Origin: Arthrobacter sp. C9C5
GTDB lineage: Bacteria; Actinomycetota; Actinomycetes; Actinomycetales; Micrococcaceae
Direction of reading: 5' to 3'
NCBI RefSeq assembly: GCF_013359735.1
Contig: NZ_JABFMX010000001.1
Location: 62,001-126,000, forward strand
Length of the DNA: 64,000 nucleotides
Notes under the pieces: generated by a model
Seen by the model: only the letters and a program-made list of their open reading frames with translations
Database searches by the model: none
What the model was told of the DNA's origin: nothing
Translations under genes and position numbers: made by a program
Part shown: positions 55,762-63,733 of the stretch, one piece after another
How positions within the stretch are numbered: the first letter of the stretch is position 1
Layout of the letters: the number at the start of each line of letters is the position of its first letter

Positions 55762-57099
55762 ATGAGTCAGGAACAGCCTCCCATCCGCAGCCGCCGCGAA
55801 TTGCGCCAGGCCAGGGATGAACGCCAGGAAGTGAACCCGGACGCCGGTACCGCGGGTGCTGGCGCGGGTCAGGCTGCCCGGAATCAGGACGGCGGGGGTT
55901 CCGTCTCCCGGCAGGCCGGCGCGAACCCCTCCTTCTCCAGACGTCCCGAGGAACCGACCGAGGCCGAGACCACCGGCCGCCGCCGCGTCCCCGGCCCGGT
56001 GGATTCCGTCCGGACTACTTCCGCCGCCGAACGGTCCTCCCAAATCCGCGCCCGCGACCGTGCCGCGCTGCGGACCATCAAGGAACTTGCGGAAAAAGAG
56101 GGGCAGCTTTCATCCGGAGGTGCGCCCACGCGCCGCCAGCTCCGGCTCCAGCAGCTGGCCGAGGAAACCGCCCCTGCCACCTCGGCCAATCCGATCGTGC
56201 CGATGCCCAGCCCGCGCACCCGCCCGCATCCGGTGGTGGGAGCGGTCGCCAAGCCGTCGGCCGGCACGGAAACGTCGGCTGACGCGGCCGCCACACCGGC
56301 GGAGACTGCCGCCGCGCCGAACCAGAACGACGGCGCACCCGGTCCCGGCGGAAAGCTGCCGGAGGGAATGAGCGTCGAGCAGGCCCTCGCCGCGCGCGAG
56401 CTGCTCGCCGAGCAGGCCCGCAACCAGGTGGCGAAGATGGAGCACATTGCCGCCACCGATCCGGACGCCGTCAACCCGGAAATACTGGCCGAGCAGATTG
56501 CCCTCGCCGAGCGGGCGGCCGTGCTCAACCGACGCGCAGCCGCGAAGCAAAAGCTGGCCGAGCAGAACAACCAGCCCGCACAGCAGCGCAACGAACAGCC
56601 CAAGAACGATCCCTCGACCGCCAGCAACCTCGCCATGGTGACGCCGCTGGAATTTGTCGAGGTTCCCGGCGTGGAGCGGCCAGTCATGAAGCGCCCTGCC
56701 ACGTCGTATGTCCCGCTGGTCACCAACTCCAGCCCGAAGGTCCAGCCTCCGCGCACCTCGCGCCGTCCCGGCCAGGCCCGCAAGCGGGATGCCGGTCCGG
56801 CCAATGGCCGCTCCGGCGTCCTGGCGCGCGCGGAGGCGGCCGCGCAGGCCGCATCGGCCCGCCGCCCGGCTGCGGCAGCCGCCCCCGAAAATCCCAGTGC
56901 CGCGGCGGTGGAGGAAGACTTTGCGGCACGTCCGCCGGTCGCTGCCAACGCCGCCTACGGCCTCGATCCGCTCGACGCGGCCACGGCCGGACTCGGCCGG
57001 GCGCGGCGTCTGCGTGCCCTCCAGCTCGGTGTCCTGGCCCTCGGCGTGCTGGCGCTGATTGCCGGCATCATCCTGATCATCACCGGATTGGCGCACTAG
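55762..57099 (+). CDS. large Ala/Pro-rich protein with one C-terminal membrane helix, unknown function
   Basis: 445 residues. Starts I-R-S-R-R-E-L-R-Q-A-R-D-E-R, a short basic motif seen at the start of many actinobacterial membrane proteins. The middle (about 15-420) is low-complexity A/P/Q/R with predicted coiled-coil stretches (about 200-280, E-Q-A-L-A-A-R-E-L-L-A-E-Q). A single helix of about 23 residues ends the protein, so it is tail-anchored with a cytosolic body. It sits 7 bases after nadD and 125 before rsfS, suggesting one operon. I recognise no domain. Confidence 0.8.
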   Translation: MSQEQPPIRSRRELRQARDERQEVNPDAGTAGAGAGQAARNQDGGGSVSRQAGANPSFSRRPEEPTEAETTGRRRVPGPVDSVRTTSAAERSSQIRARDRAALRTIKELAEKEGQLSSGGAPTRRQLRLQQLAEETAPATSANPIVPMPSPRTRPHPVVGAVAKPSAGTETSADAAATPAETAAAPNQNDGAPGPGGKLPEGMSVEQALAARELLAEQARNQVAKMEHIAATDPDAVNPEILAEQIALAERAAVLNRRAAAKQKLAEQNNQPAQQRNEQPKNDPSTASNLAMVTPLEFVEVPGVERPVMKRPATSYVPLVTNSSPKVQPPRTSRRPGQARKRDAGPANGRSGVLARAEAAAQAASARRPAAAAAPENPSAAAVEEDFAARPPVAANAAYGLDPLDAATAGLGRARRLRALQLGVLALGVLALIAGIILIITGLAH

Positions 57100-57224
57100 C
57101 CGCTGCGCCGCAGCATCCCCACGATGCTTCGGCGGTGCTCCGGTCCACACAGCGGTTCCGCCGCACAGCTATTTCACTCAACAGCTTTCGACATTCAATG
57201 CTCTTACATTCAACAAGGAGTCCC

Positions 57225-57626
57225 GTGACTGCAACCGATTCATCCATCGCCACAGCCCGCCACGCAGCCCGAGCTGCTGCGGAAAAATTGGCCGAGGACA
57301 TTGTGGCCCTCGACGTCAGCGAGCGGCTTGCCCTCGCCGACGTCTTCCTGATCGCGTCGGCGCCGTCGGAGCGACAGGTCAACGCGATCGTCGACGGCAT
57401 CGAGGATGAACTGTCCAAGTTCGACCTCAAGCCCGTGCGCCGCGAAGGACGCTCCGGCGGACGCTGGGTACTGCTGGACTACGCCGACGTCGTCATCCAC
57501 GTCCAGCACGAGGAAGACCGCGTGTTCTACGCCCTGGAGCGCCTCTGGAAGGATTGCCCCGTCGTGGACCTTCAGCTCGGCGACGACGCCTCGGCGAAGG
57601 CCAGCGCCGCCACCGAATCCGAGTAG
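57225..57626 (+). CDS. rsfS: ribosome silencing factor RsfS
   Basis: Binds ribosomal protein L14 and blocks subunit joining under starvation. 133 residues from the GTG at 57225 with AAGGAG about 4 bases upstream. Seen: A-D-V-F-L-I-A-S-A, R-Q-V-N-A-I-V-D-G-I-E, W-V-L-L-D-Y-A-D-V-V-I-H-V-Q and F-Y-x-L-E-R-L-W-K-D-C-P, all typical of RsfS/DUF143. The nadD-rsfS link is widespread. Confidence 0.95.
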   Translation: MTATDSSIATARHAARAAAEKLAEDIVALDVSERLALADVFLIASAPSERQVNAIVDGIEDELSKFDLKPVRREGRSGGRWVLLDYADVVIHVQHEEDRVFYALERLWKDCPVVDLQLGDDASAKASAATESE

Positions 57627-57669
57627 GCGGCCTGGCAGCCATCAGCGCAAAACCCTGAATATGCCCGAT

Positions 57670-57699
57670 TTGGAATTTTCAGAAGTGCTGATCTAAGAT
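57670..57699 (+). promoter_or_regulatory. candidate promoter of tRNA-Ala
   Basis: TTGGAA and TAAGAT hexamers are separated by 18 bases in a locally AT-rich stretch, 45 bases upstream of the tRNA. Confidence 0.5.
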
Positions 57700-57744
57700 A
57701 TTTGAGTTGCTTCGGAGAGAACGAAGTCGGAGCAGCGAAAATTC

Positions 57745-57817
57745 GGGGCTGTGGCGCAGCTGGTAGCGCACCTGCATGGCATGCAGGGGGTCAGGGGTTC
57801 GAGTCCCCTCAGCTCCA
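57745..57817 (+). tRNA. tRNA-Ala (anticodon GGC)
   Basis: Acceptor GGGGCTG/CAGCTCC contains the G3-U70 wobble, the alanine identity element. Anticodon stem CCTGC/GCAGG with loop ATGGCAT (GGC), T arm AGGGG-TTCGAGT-CCCCT, discriminator A. CCA not fully encoded. Confidence 0.95.
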
Positions 57818-57822
57818 CCGAA

Positions 57823-57851
57823 CGAGGTCCCGCTCTCTGAGCGGGGCCTCG
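57823..57851 (+). terminator. stem-loop terminator after tRNA-Ala
   Basis: CGAGGtCCCGCTC pairs with GAGCGGGgCCTCG around a TCT loop, followed by CTTTAGTT. Confidence 0.65.
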
Positions 57852-57873
57852 CTTTAGTTAACGCTCAATTAGG

Positions 57874-58236
57874 ATGGGGACCGTGAACGACTCCCTGCCG
57901 CCGTGCCCCGAATGCTCCAGTGCATACAGCTACGAGATGGGTGCCCTGCTGGTCTGCCCCGAATGCGGCCATGAGTGGTCCGCTGCAGCGGAGCCCGAAG
58001 ACGGTGCCCCGGCCGCACGGGTCATCAAGGACGCGGTAGGCAACGTCCTGGCCGATGGTGACACCGTAACGGTGATCAAGGACCTGAAAATCAAGGGCAG
58101 CTCCGTTGTCATCAAGGTCGGGACGAAGGTACGCGGAATCCGCCTAATGGACGGCGTTGGCGACCATGACATCGATTGCAAGGTCGACGGCGTCGGACCC
58201 ATGCAACTGAAGTCCAGCGTCGTCAAGAAGAGCTAA
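57874..58236 (+). CDS. yjdM: zinc-ribbon protein YjdM (PhnA-like)
   Basis: 120 residues (117 if the GTG at 57883 is used). N-terminal zinc ribbon C-P-E-C...C-P-E-C-G-H-E-W, then D-G-D-T-V-T-V-I-K-D-L-K-I-K-G-S-S and K-V-G-T-K-V-R-G-I-R-L, the conserved C-terminal block of YjdM/PhnA. Despite the old PhnA name, this protein is not the phosphonoacetate hydrolase; the role is unsettled. The next frame opens right after its stop. Confidence 0.9.
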   Translation: MGTVNDSLPPCPECSSAYSYEMGALLVCPECGHEWSAAAEPEDGAPAARVIKDAVGNVLADGDTVTVIKDLKIKGSSVVIKVGTKVRGIRLMDGVGDHDIDCKVDGVGPMQLKSSVVKKS

Positions 58237-58248
58237 GCGGGGCCCGCC

Positions 58249-59394
58249 ATTCCTGAACAGCCCCGTCCTGGCCAACCGGAAGCGCCCGCACGGTCCGCCG
58301 ACGTCGTGGTCATCGGGGCCGGCCAGGCGGGACTGTCCGCCGCCTACCACCTGCAGCGCCGCGGCTTCGTCCCGGCCGGCCTGTCCGGCAACGCCGGTGC
58401 GGACAGCGCCGCCGACCCGCTGAGCTATGTGGTGCTCGACGCCGAGGACGGCCCCGGGGGCGCCTGGCGGCACCGTTGGAAGAGCCTGCTGATGGGCACC
58501 GTAAACGGCATCAGCGACCTCCCCGGCATCCCGCAGCCGCAGGTGGACCCGCAGGAGCCCAGTTCGAGTTTCCTGAGCCGCTACTTCGGCGGCTACGAAT
58601 CCCGGCTGGGCCTGGCCATCGAACGGCCCGTGAAGGTTCACGCCGTCAGCCGCGAGGACAGCAACCCGGCCGGACGACTGCGCATCAATACCTCCCGCGG
58701 CGCCTGGTCCGCCCGGGCCCTGATCAACGCCACCGGCACCTGGACCCGCCCGTTCTGGCCCATCTATCCGGGCCAGGCCAGTTTTCGCGGCAGGCAGCTG
58801 CACGTCGCGGACTACGTGGCCGCGGAGGAATTCCGCGGCCAGCACGTGATCGTGGTGGGCGGCGGGATTTCCGCCGTGGGACTGCTCGACGAGATCTCCA
58901 AGGTCACCGGAACCACCTGGTTCACCCGGCGGGAGCCGGTCTGGCGCGACGCCGCCTTCGACCGGGAGGCAGGCCACGACGCCGTCGCCCTGGTCGAGGA
59001 GCGGGTGCGGCAGGGGCTGCCGCCGCAGAGCGTCGTCGCCGTGACCGGGCTGATCTGGACGCCGGCCCTGCGCGCCGCCGCAGACCGCGGCGTGCTCAAG
59101 CGCCACCCCATGTTCACCGGCATTGAACCCGGAGGAGTGCGGATGGCGGACGGCAGCTTCCTGGCCGCCGACGTCATCCTCTGGGCCACGGGCTTCCGCG
59201 CCGAGCTAGAGCACCTCGCGCCCCTGCATCTGCGCGGGCCCGGCGGCGGCATCGCGATGGACGGCACGCGGGTCGCCGCGGAGCCCCGGGTGCACCTCGT
59301 AGGCTACGGGCCGTCGTCATCCACCATCGGGGCCAACCGCGCCGGCCGGGCCGCCGTGGCAGGGATCGTCAAACTGCTGGCCGGTTCGGGATAA
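58249..59394 (+). CDS. NAD(P)/FAD-dependent oxidoreductase (flavin monooxygenase-like)
   Basis: Two-dinucleotide-binding oxidoreductase. FAD motif V-V-I-G-A-G-Q-A-G-L-S-A-A near the start, G-G-A-W-R-H-R-W, second Rossmann motif V-I-V-V-G-G-G-I-S-A-V-G, and W-A-T-G-F-R near the end. With the ATT at 58249 as start it has 381 residues and a full first beta strand (A-D-V-V-V-I-G-A-G). The first conventional start, GTG at 58306, leaves 362 residues and cuts into that strand. No ATG, GTG or TTG occurs between the upstream stop (58236) and 58306. The F-x-G-x-x-x-H-x-x-x motif of true flavin monooxygenases is only partly matched (R-G-R-Q-L-H). Confidence 0.85.
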   Translation: MPEQPRPGQPEAPARSADVVVIGAGQAGLSAAYHLQRRGFVPAGLSGNAGADSAADPLSYVVLDAEDGPGGAWRHRWKSLLMGTVNGISDLPGIPQPQVDPQEPSSSFLSRYFGGYESRLGLAIERPVKVHAVSREDSNPAGRLRINTSRGAWSARALINATGTWTRPFWPIYPGQASFRGRQLHVADYVAAEEFRGQHVIVVGGGISAVGLLDEISKVTGTTWFTRREPVWRDAAFDREAGHDAVALVEERVRQGLPPQSVVAVTGLIWTPALRAAADRGVLKRHPMFTGIEPGGVRMADGSFLAADVILWATGFRAELEHLAPLHLRGPGGGIAMDGTRVAAEPRVHLVGYGPSSSTIGANRAGRAAVAGIVKLLAGSG

Positions 59395-59462
59395 CGTAAA
59401 GCGTTGCAACTTACCCAAGCCTGATCTGAGACGGCCCGACAAGAAACGGCGGCAGCCCGCGC

Positions 59463-60620
59463 GTGGCGGACAACAATCTTGAATCCCTCTTCCCCCGGCT
59501 CCGGAGGTTCCCCGACGTCGAGGCCGCCAATCTGCAGGCCTGGGATGCCACCGACCGTTTGTTGCTGGACACCGCCGCTGAACTGCGGGCCGCCGGCCAG
59601 GTGGCATCCGGCGGCAGGATCGCCGTCGTGGGGGACCGCTACGGTGCACTGACCCTCGGTGTGCTCGCGCTGGGGTGGCACGACGCCGGCCCGGTCCGGG
59701 TGCACGAAGACCTGATCACCGGCGAACGCGCGCTGCGGCATAACGCCGCTGCCACGGGGCTCACCGAGGGGTTCGAGCAGCTCCCGCTAGCCGACGCCGT
59801 GGAGGGCGCGGCCCTGGTCCTGCTCCAGCTGCCGCGGTCCCTGGCCGAGCTGGAGGAGATCGCCGACGCCGTCGCCCGGCACGCCGCGTCCGGGGTGGTG
59901 CTGCTCGCCGGCGGCCGGCTCAAGCACATGAGCCTGGGCATGAACGCCGTGCTGGAACGCTACTTCGGCGAGGTGCAGCCGCAACTGGCGCGGCAAAAAT
60001 CACGGATCCTGCTGGCCCGGGCCGCGAAAGCGATCCACGGGCCCCCGCCGTTCCCCGTCTCGGAGCGGAACTCCGGCCTGGAGCTCACGGTCTGCGCCCG
60101 CGGCGCCGTGTTCGCCGGCACCGGGCTGGATATCGGAACCCGCTTCCTGCTGGACTTCCTGCCGGAGATCCCCAGCGTCCGGCACGCCGTCGACCTCGGC
60201 TGCGGCACCGGAATCCTGGCCGCACTGTACGCCCGCAGCCATCCGGAGGCCCGGGTCACCGCCACCGACCGGTCCGCGGCGGCCGTCGACTCCGCCCGGG
60301 CCACGGCCCGCGCCAACGGCCTGGACCGCCAGATCGAGGTCCTGCAGGACGACGCCATGAGCACCCTGCCGGACGCGTGCGCCGAGCTGGTCCTGCTCAA
60401 CCCGCCGTTCCATCTCGGCGCCGCGGTGCACGCCGGAGCCGGAATCAAACTGATCGAAGCCGCGGCCCGGGTCCTGGCCCCCGGCGGCGAACTCTGGACG
60501 GTGTTCAACAGCCACCTGCACTACCAGCCCGCGCTGGAGCGGCTGGTCGGCCGCACCCGCGAGGTGGGCCGCAATCCGAAATTTACGGTCACCGCGAGTG
60601 TCCGCAGGCCGCAGCCATAG
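59463..60620 (+). CDS. RlmG/RsmC-like class I SAM-dependent methyltransferase
   Basis: 385 residues with GTG start. N-terminal degenerate methyltransferase-like half (G-R-I-A-V-V-G-D-R-Y-G-A-L-T at about 51-64) and C-terminal catalytic half with the SAM loop A-V-D-L-G-C-G-T-G-I-L-A and the N-P-P-F-H motif, which in RlmG/RsmC marks N2-guanine methylation of 23S/16S rRNA. The duplicated architecture fits RlmG (m2G1835), but target assignment needs a tree. It follows the flavin oxidoreductase by 68 bases. Confidence 0.85.
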   Translation: MADNNLESLFPRLRRFPDVEAANLQAWDATDRLLLDTAAELRAAGQVASGGRIAVVGDRYGALTLGVLALGWHDAGPVRVHEDLITGERALRHNAAATGLTEGFEQLPLADAVEGAALVLLQLPRSLAELEEIADAVARHAASGVVLLAGGRLKHMSLGMNAVLERYFGEVQPQLARQKSRILLARAAKAIHGPPPFPVSERNSGLELTVCARGAVFAGTGLDIGTRFLLDFLPEIPSVRHAVDLGCGTGILAALYARSHPEARVTATDRSAAAVDSARATARANGLDRQIEVLQDDAMSTLPDACAELVLLNPPFHLGAAVHAGAGIKLIEAAARVLAPGGELWTVFNSHLHYQPALERLVGRTREVGRNPKFTVTASVRRPQP

Positions 60621-60758
60621 GGGGCCCGCGCCGGCAACGGCAGGCAATCCGGGCGAAATCAAACCGACTGTGACGGCCGATGGTGGGGGCTTGGGGCCGC
60701 GGGTAACGTACCATTTCTGACATCAGCAGTGCTTGGCCGAAGACGTTTAGAGGTATCA

Positions 60759-62012
60759 GTGACTGAGATCCGCACACCCCCGCCGCGGCGCGGAACGAAC
60801 CTCCCACGGATGGGGGATTTCAACCTCACGGTCATCCTGGACGCGATCCGGCGCGCCCCGGGCGGGCTCAGCCGGGTGGAACTCGCGCAGCTTGTCGGAC
60901 TCTCGCCGCAGACCATCTCCAACATTTCCCGCCGGCTGTTGGACCAGAACCTGATCGTCGAGGCGGGCAAGGAAGGCACCGGCCCAGGCAAGCCCCGGAC
61001 CATGCTTCGCCTTAACGCCGCTGGCATGTATGCCGTCGGCGTTCATCTGGACCCGGCGGTGACGACCTTCGTAGTACTGGACCTCGTAGGCGCCGTGGTC
61101 AAGCACTCCCGGATCAAGACCCCGTCCGGCGCTGATCCCGGCGCCGTCATTGACACCATTGCCGCCGAGATCAGGCAGCTGATCGCCGATTCCGGTGTCG
61201 ACCCCGCCAAGATTGCCGGCCTCGGCGTCGCGTCCCCCGGGCCCATCGACCTGAACGAGGGCGCCGTGGTCGACCCGCCGCTCCTGCTCGGCTGGGACCG
61301 CGTCCCGTTGCGGGACGCCCTCGTAAAAGCCACCGGCCTTTCCACGCTCGTGGATAAGGACGTCACCAGCGCGGCCGTCGCGGAGACGTGGGCCGGGGGA
61401 CCCAGCGGGGCCGGGAGCTTCATTTTTATGTACATGGGCACCGGGATCGGCTGCGGAATCGTCCTCAACGACGAGGTGGTGCGTGGCACGTCCGGAAACG
61501 CCGGCGAAATCGGGCACATTGTGGTGGACCCGGGAGGCGCTCTGTGCGATTGCGGGCTGCGCGGCTGCGTGAAGTCCACGGCCATTCCCCAGGTGCTCGT
61601 GGCCCAGGCCGAGGAAGCCGGGGTACTCGCTGGCCCGCGCGGGGAAAACAACGGTCCGGCGGTCCAGGAACGGTTCGCCCAGCTGTGCGCCCAGGCCTAC
61701 GGCGGCGACAAGGCGGCCGCCAAGATTATCGACCGCTCCGCCGTGCTCGTGGCCCGGGCGGTGTCCGTGATCACCAACACCCTGGACGTGGACCGTGTCG
61801 TCTTCGGGGGACCGTTCTGGAGCTGCCTCTCGGAAACGTACCTGACGCTGGTCCCTGAGCTCGTGGCGGACAACAGCGCCACCCGGAAGATCCACGGGAT
61901 CGAAGTCGTAGGCACCGGCGTGGGCGAGGATGTGGGCGCCATCGGCGCCGCCTGCCTGGTCCTGGAACACACGCTGGCGCCACGGTCCCAGCGCCTCCTG
62001 CTGGAGGGCTAG
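60759..62012 (+). CDS. ROK-family transcriptional regulator
   Basis: 417 residues from a GTG with AGAGG just upstream. N-terminal winged helix-turn-helix (about 20-75: L-S-R-V-E-L-A-Q-L-V-G-L-S-P-Q-T-I-S-N-I-S), then the ROK sugar-kinase fold: V-G-V-H-L-D-P, G-V-A-S-P-G-P-I-D, G-T-G-I-G-C-G-I, G-E-I-G-H and the zinc motif C-D-C-G-L-R-G-C. The catalytic region reads D-K-D-V-T-S-A-A where kinases have E-N-D-A-N; the Asp is kept but the neighbours differ, so activity is doubtful. Probably a sugar-responsive repressor. Its target is not evident, though palindromic operators lie about 360-420 bases downstream. Confidence 0.9.
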   Translation: MTEIRTPPPRRGTNLPRMGDFNLTVILDAIRRAPGGLSRVELAQLVGLSPQTISNISRRLLDQNLIVEAGKEGTGPGKPRTMLRLNAAGMYAVGVHLDPAVTTFVVLDLVGAVVKHSRIKTPSGADPGAVIDTIAAEIRQLIADSGVDPAKIAGLGVASPGPIDLNEGAVVDPPLLLGWDRVPLRDALVKATGLSTLVDKDVTSAAVAETWAGGPSGAGSFIFMYMGTGIGCGIVLNDEVVRGTSGNAGEIGHIVVDPGGALCDCGLRGCVKSTAIPQVLVAQAEEAGVLAGPRGENNGPAVQERFAQLCAQAYGGDKAAAKIIDRSAVLVARAVSVITNTLDVDRVVFGGPFWSCLSETYLTLVPELVADNSATRKIHGIEVVGTGVGEDVGAIGAACLVLEHTLAPRSQRLLLEG

Positions 62013-62046
62013 CCGGGAGTCGTCTCCTTGCCGGGGGCCGGAGACG

Positions 62047-62244
62047 TCAGTCGATGTCCTCGATGACGGTCCCGAACGGGATGGTGTCATCCAGATGCGC
62101 CTGGTGGTCGTGCGGGTGCACCACCACCCGGACGCCGTGCAACTTGTCCGCCGCCGACTGCATCAGGATCGGCCGGACGGTGTTGATGACGCTCTCGCTC
62201 TTGCCGGCGAGATACTCCTGGTAACTGGCTGGAAGCTGGATCAT
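62047..62244 (-). CDS. small conserved hypothetical protein
   Basis: 65 residues from the ATG at 62244 (M-I-Q-L-P-A-S-Y-Q-E-Y-L). Contains V-H-P-H-D-H-Q-A-H-L-D-D with four His close together, which could bind a metal. In-frame upstream ATGs (62274, 62322) lack Shine-Dalgarno support. Convergent with the ROK gene. No family recognised. Confidence 0.65.
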   Translation of the reverse strand: MIQLPASYQEYLAGKSESVINTVRPILMQSAADKLHGVRVVVHPHDHQAHLDDTIPFGTVIEDID

Positions 62245-62371
62245 GCCCTCAGGATAGACCTGCGCCGCGGACATGGGGAGGGCCGACAGTGCCCGCGTTT
62301 CGGACACGAGCCGCCAACACAATCGGCCTGATCGGCGAAGAATCTTCTGTGACAGGCTTCATGGCAGCGTA

Positions 62372-62383
62372 AAGACGCGTCTT
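62372..62383. promoter_or_regulatory. 12-bp palindrome AAGACGCGTCTT
   Basis: Perfect palindrome just upstream of the predicted metF leader promoter; its position (about 16 bases before the -35 box) suits an activator or repressor site. Confidence 0.35.
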
Positions 62384-62398
62384 AATTCTGCAGGCGAC

Positions 62399-62427
62399 TT
62401 GAATGCCGCTCCCGGGCACCCTAGAGT
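62399..62427 (+). promoter_or_regulatory. candidate promoter of the metF leader
   Basis: TTGAAT and TAGAGT are separated by exactly 17 bases. The predicted start falls inside the palindrome at 62432-62455. Confidence 0.45.
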
Positions 62428-62431
62428 CGTA

Positions 62432-62455
62432 GACAAGTTACCGCGGTAACGTGTC
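62432..62455. promoter_or_regulatory. operator-like palindrome overlapping the predicted transcription start
   Basis: The core GTTACCGCGGTAAC (62437-62450) is a perfect 14-base palindrome with a central CG, extended by GACA on the left and TGTC on the right with one mismatch. This symmetry and central CG are typical of LacI/GalR-type operators. Confidence 0.55.
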
Positions 62456-62701
62456 AGCGATCCTCCGTTGCCGGCCGGCCCTTCGAAAATTCCACGCGGA
62501 TTTTCCACGGGCGGCCAAGGAGGGTGTGGGTGCCCCCATGTGGGCCTGACATTTGCTCACGGACAACTTCGTATCAGGCGTAACAGTCGCGGCTGCGTCC
62601 TGCTGAAGTTTCCTCCGTGTTCCCCAAACTAAACTCATTGGCGGCAGCGCCGGCCGGACTCCGGCACAGCTGGCACCAGTGGCTCACAGCCAAGGACGCA
62701 A
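62452..62701 (+). ncRNA. structured 5' leader upstream of metF, class not recognised
   Basis: TGTCAG (62452) can close on CTGACA (62546). Inside lies a long stem: CCTCC (62462) with GGAGG (62519), GGCCGgCCC (62473) with GGGCGGCC (62509), GAAAATtCC (62485) with GGATTTTC (62498), loop ACGC. A second hairpin TGGG/CCCA lies at 62527-62538. No terminator is obvious before metF. It lacks the SAM-I, SAM-IV, SAH and cobalamin consensus blocks that I know. Confidence 0.5.
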
Positions 62702-63676
62702 ATGTCTCCACCAAGCCTTATAGACGCACATCCAAATCTCGCCGGCGCGGCCCCCGTCGCCCTGTCCTACGAACTTTTCCCGCCACGCTCGCCCGCGGCG
62801 GCTGAGTCGCTCTGGACCACCATCGGGGAACTGGAAGCCACCAGCCCCGACTACGTGTCCGTCACCTACGGCGCGAGCGGCTCAAACCGGAACACCGCCG
62901 TCGAACTCATCAACCGCCTGGTGCAGGAAACCACGCTGCGCCCGCTGGCGCACCTGACCTGCGTGGGCAACACCCCCCAGGAGCTGGCCGAAATCATCGG
63001 CGAACTGCTCGACGTCGGCGTCCGCGGCATCCTCGCCCTGCGCGGCGACCAGCCCAAGGACGGGGGCGCCCCGGCCGATGGCTCTCTGCGCTACGCCCAG
63101 GACCTGATCGAGCTCATCCGCCGCGTCGAGCAGCGCCGCTCGGCACTGCTCTGCGCCGGCAAAGTGGCGGTCGGCGTCGCCGCCTACCCTACGCGGCACC
63201 CCGAATCCCCGAGTGAGGCGCACGACGTCGAGGTGCTGCTCGCCAAACAGCGCTCCGGCGCGGACTTCGCCATCACCCAGGTCTTCTTCCACACCGAGCA
63301 GTACGCGCAGCTGCTGTCCCGGGCGCGCCGGGCCGGCGTCACCATCCCGATCGTCCCCGGGGTCATGCCGCTGACCAGCATCCGACGGCTCACCCGGCTG
63401 GGCGAACTGACCGGCGTCGAACCGGCGCCGGAGCTGATTGAACGGCTAGCCGCCGCCGATACCGACGCCGAACGCAACCGGATCGGGGTCAGCGCCACCG
63501 TGGACCTGGCCAACGCGGCCCTGGACGCCGGCGCCCCGGGCCTGCACCTCTACACCTTCAACGAGCACGCCAGTGCCCTCGAGGTGCTGGACAAGCTCGC
63601 GCTGCCCCGCCCGCGAAGCGGCAACCGGCACAGCAGCCACCAGCGCCCGGCCGGCCGCCGCCAGCTCGCCAGCTGA
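62702..63676 (+). CDS. metF: 5,10-methylenetetrahydrofolate reductase
   Basis: Supplies methyl-THF for methionine synthesis. 324 residues, ATG with AAGGA 6 bases upstream. TIM-barrel flavoprotein: Y-E-L-F-P-P-R-S-P (catalytic Glu in the E-F/L-F-P-P motif), V-S-V-T-Y-G-A, H-L-T-C-V-G, I-L-A-L-R-G-D (flavin/NADH contact), A-A-Y-P-T-R-H-P-E and P-G-V-M-P. The C-terminal 25 residues are basic and disordered. Functional partner of metE 57 bases downstream. Confidence 0.95.
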   Translation: MSPPSLIDAHPNLAGAAPVALSYELFPPRSPAAAESLWTTIGELEATSPDYVSVTYGASGSNRNTAVELINRLVQETTLRPLAHLTCVGNTPQELAEIIGELLDVGVRGILALRGDQPKDGGAPADGSLRYAQDLIELIRRVEQRRSALLCAGKVAVGVAAYPTRHPESPSEAHDVEVLLAKQRSGADFAITQVFFHTEQYAQLLSRARRAGVTIPIVPGVMPLTSIRRLTRLGELTGVEPAPELIERLAAADTDAERNRIGVSATVDLANAALDAGAPGLHLYTFNEHASALEVLDKLALPRPRSGNRHSSHQRPAGRRQLAS

Positions 63677-63733
63677 CGGCGCCGGCAGACACAACCTTCC
63701 TCCGCACCGCCCCACCAACTCTTAGGACTTCCC

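Noticed and set aside
62452..62551. Known SAM/SAH/cobalamin riboswitch as explanation of the metF leader
   Set aside because: The conserved blocks of SAM-I, SAM-IV, SAH and cobalamin aptamers could not be found on either strand; left as unclassified.
62438..62638. 66-codon minus-strand frame inside the metF leader
   Set aside because: No start signal, no codon bias, and it overlaps the predicted promoter and RNA helices.
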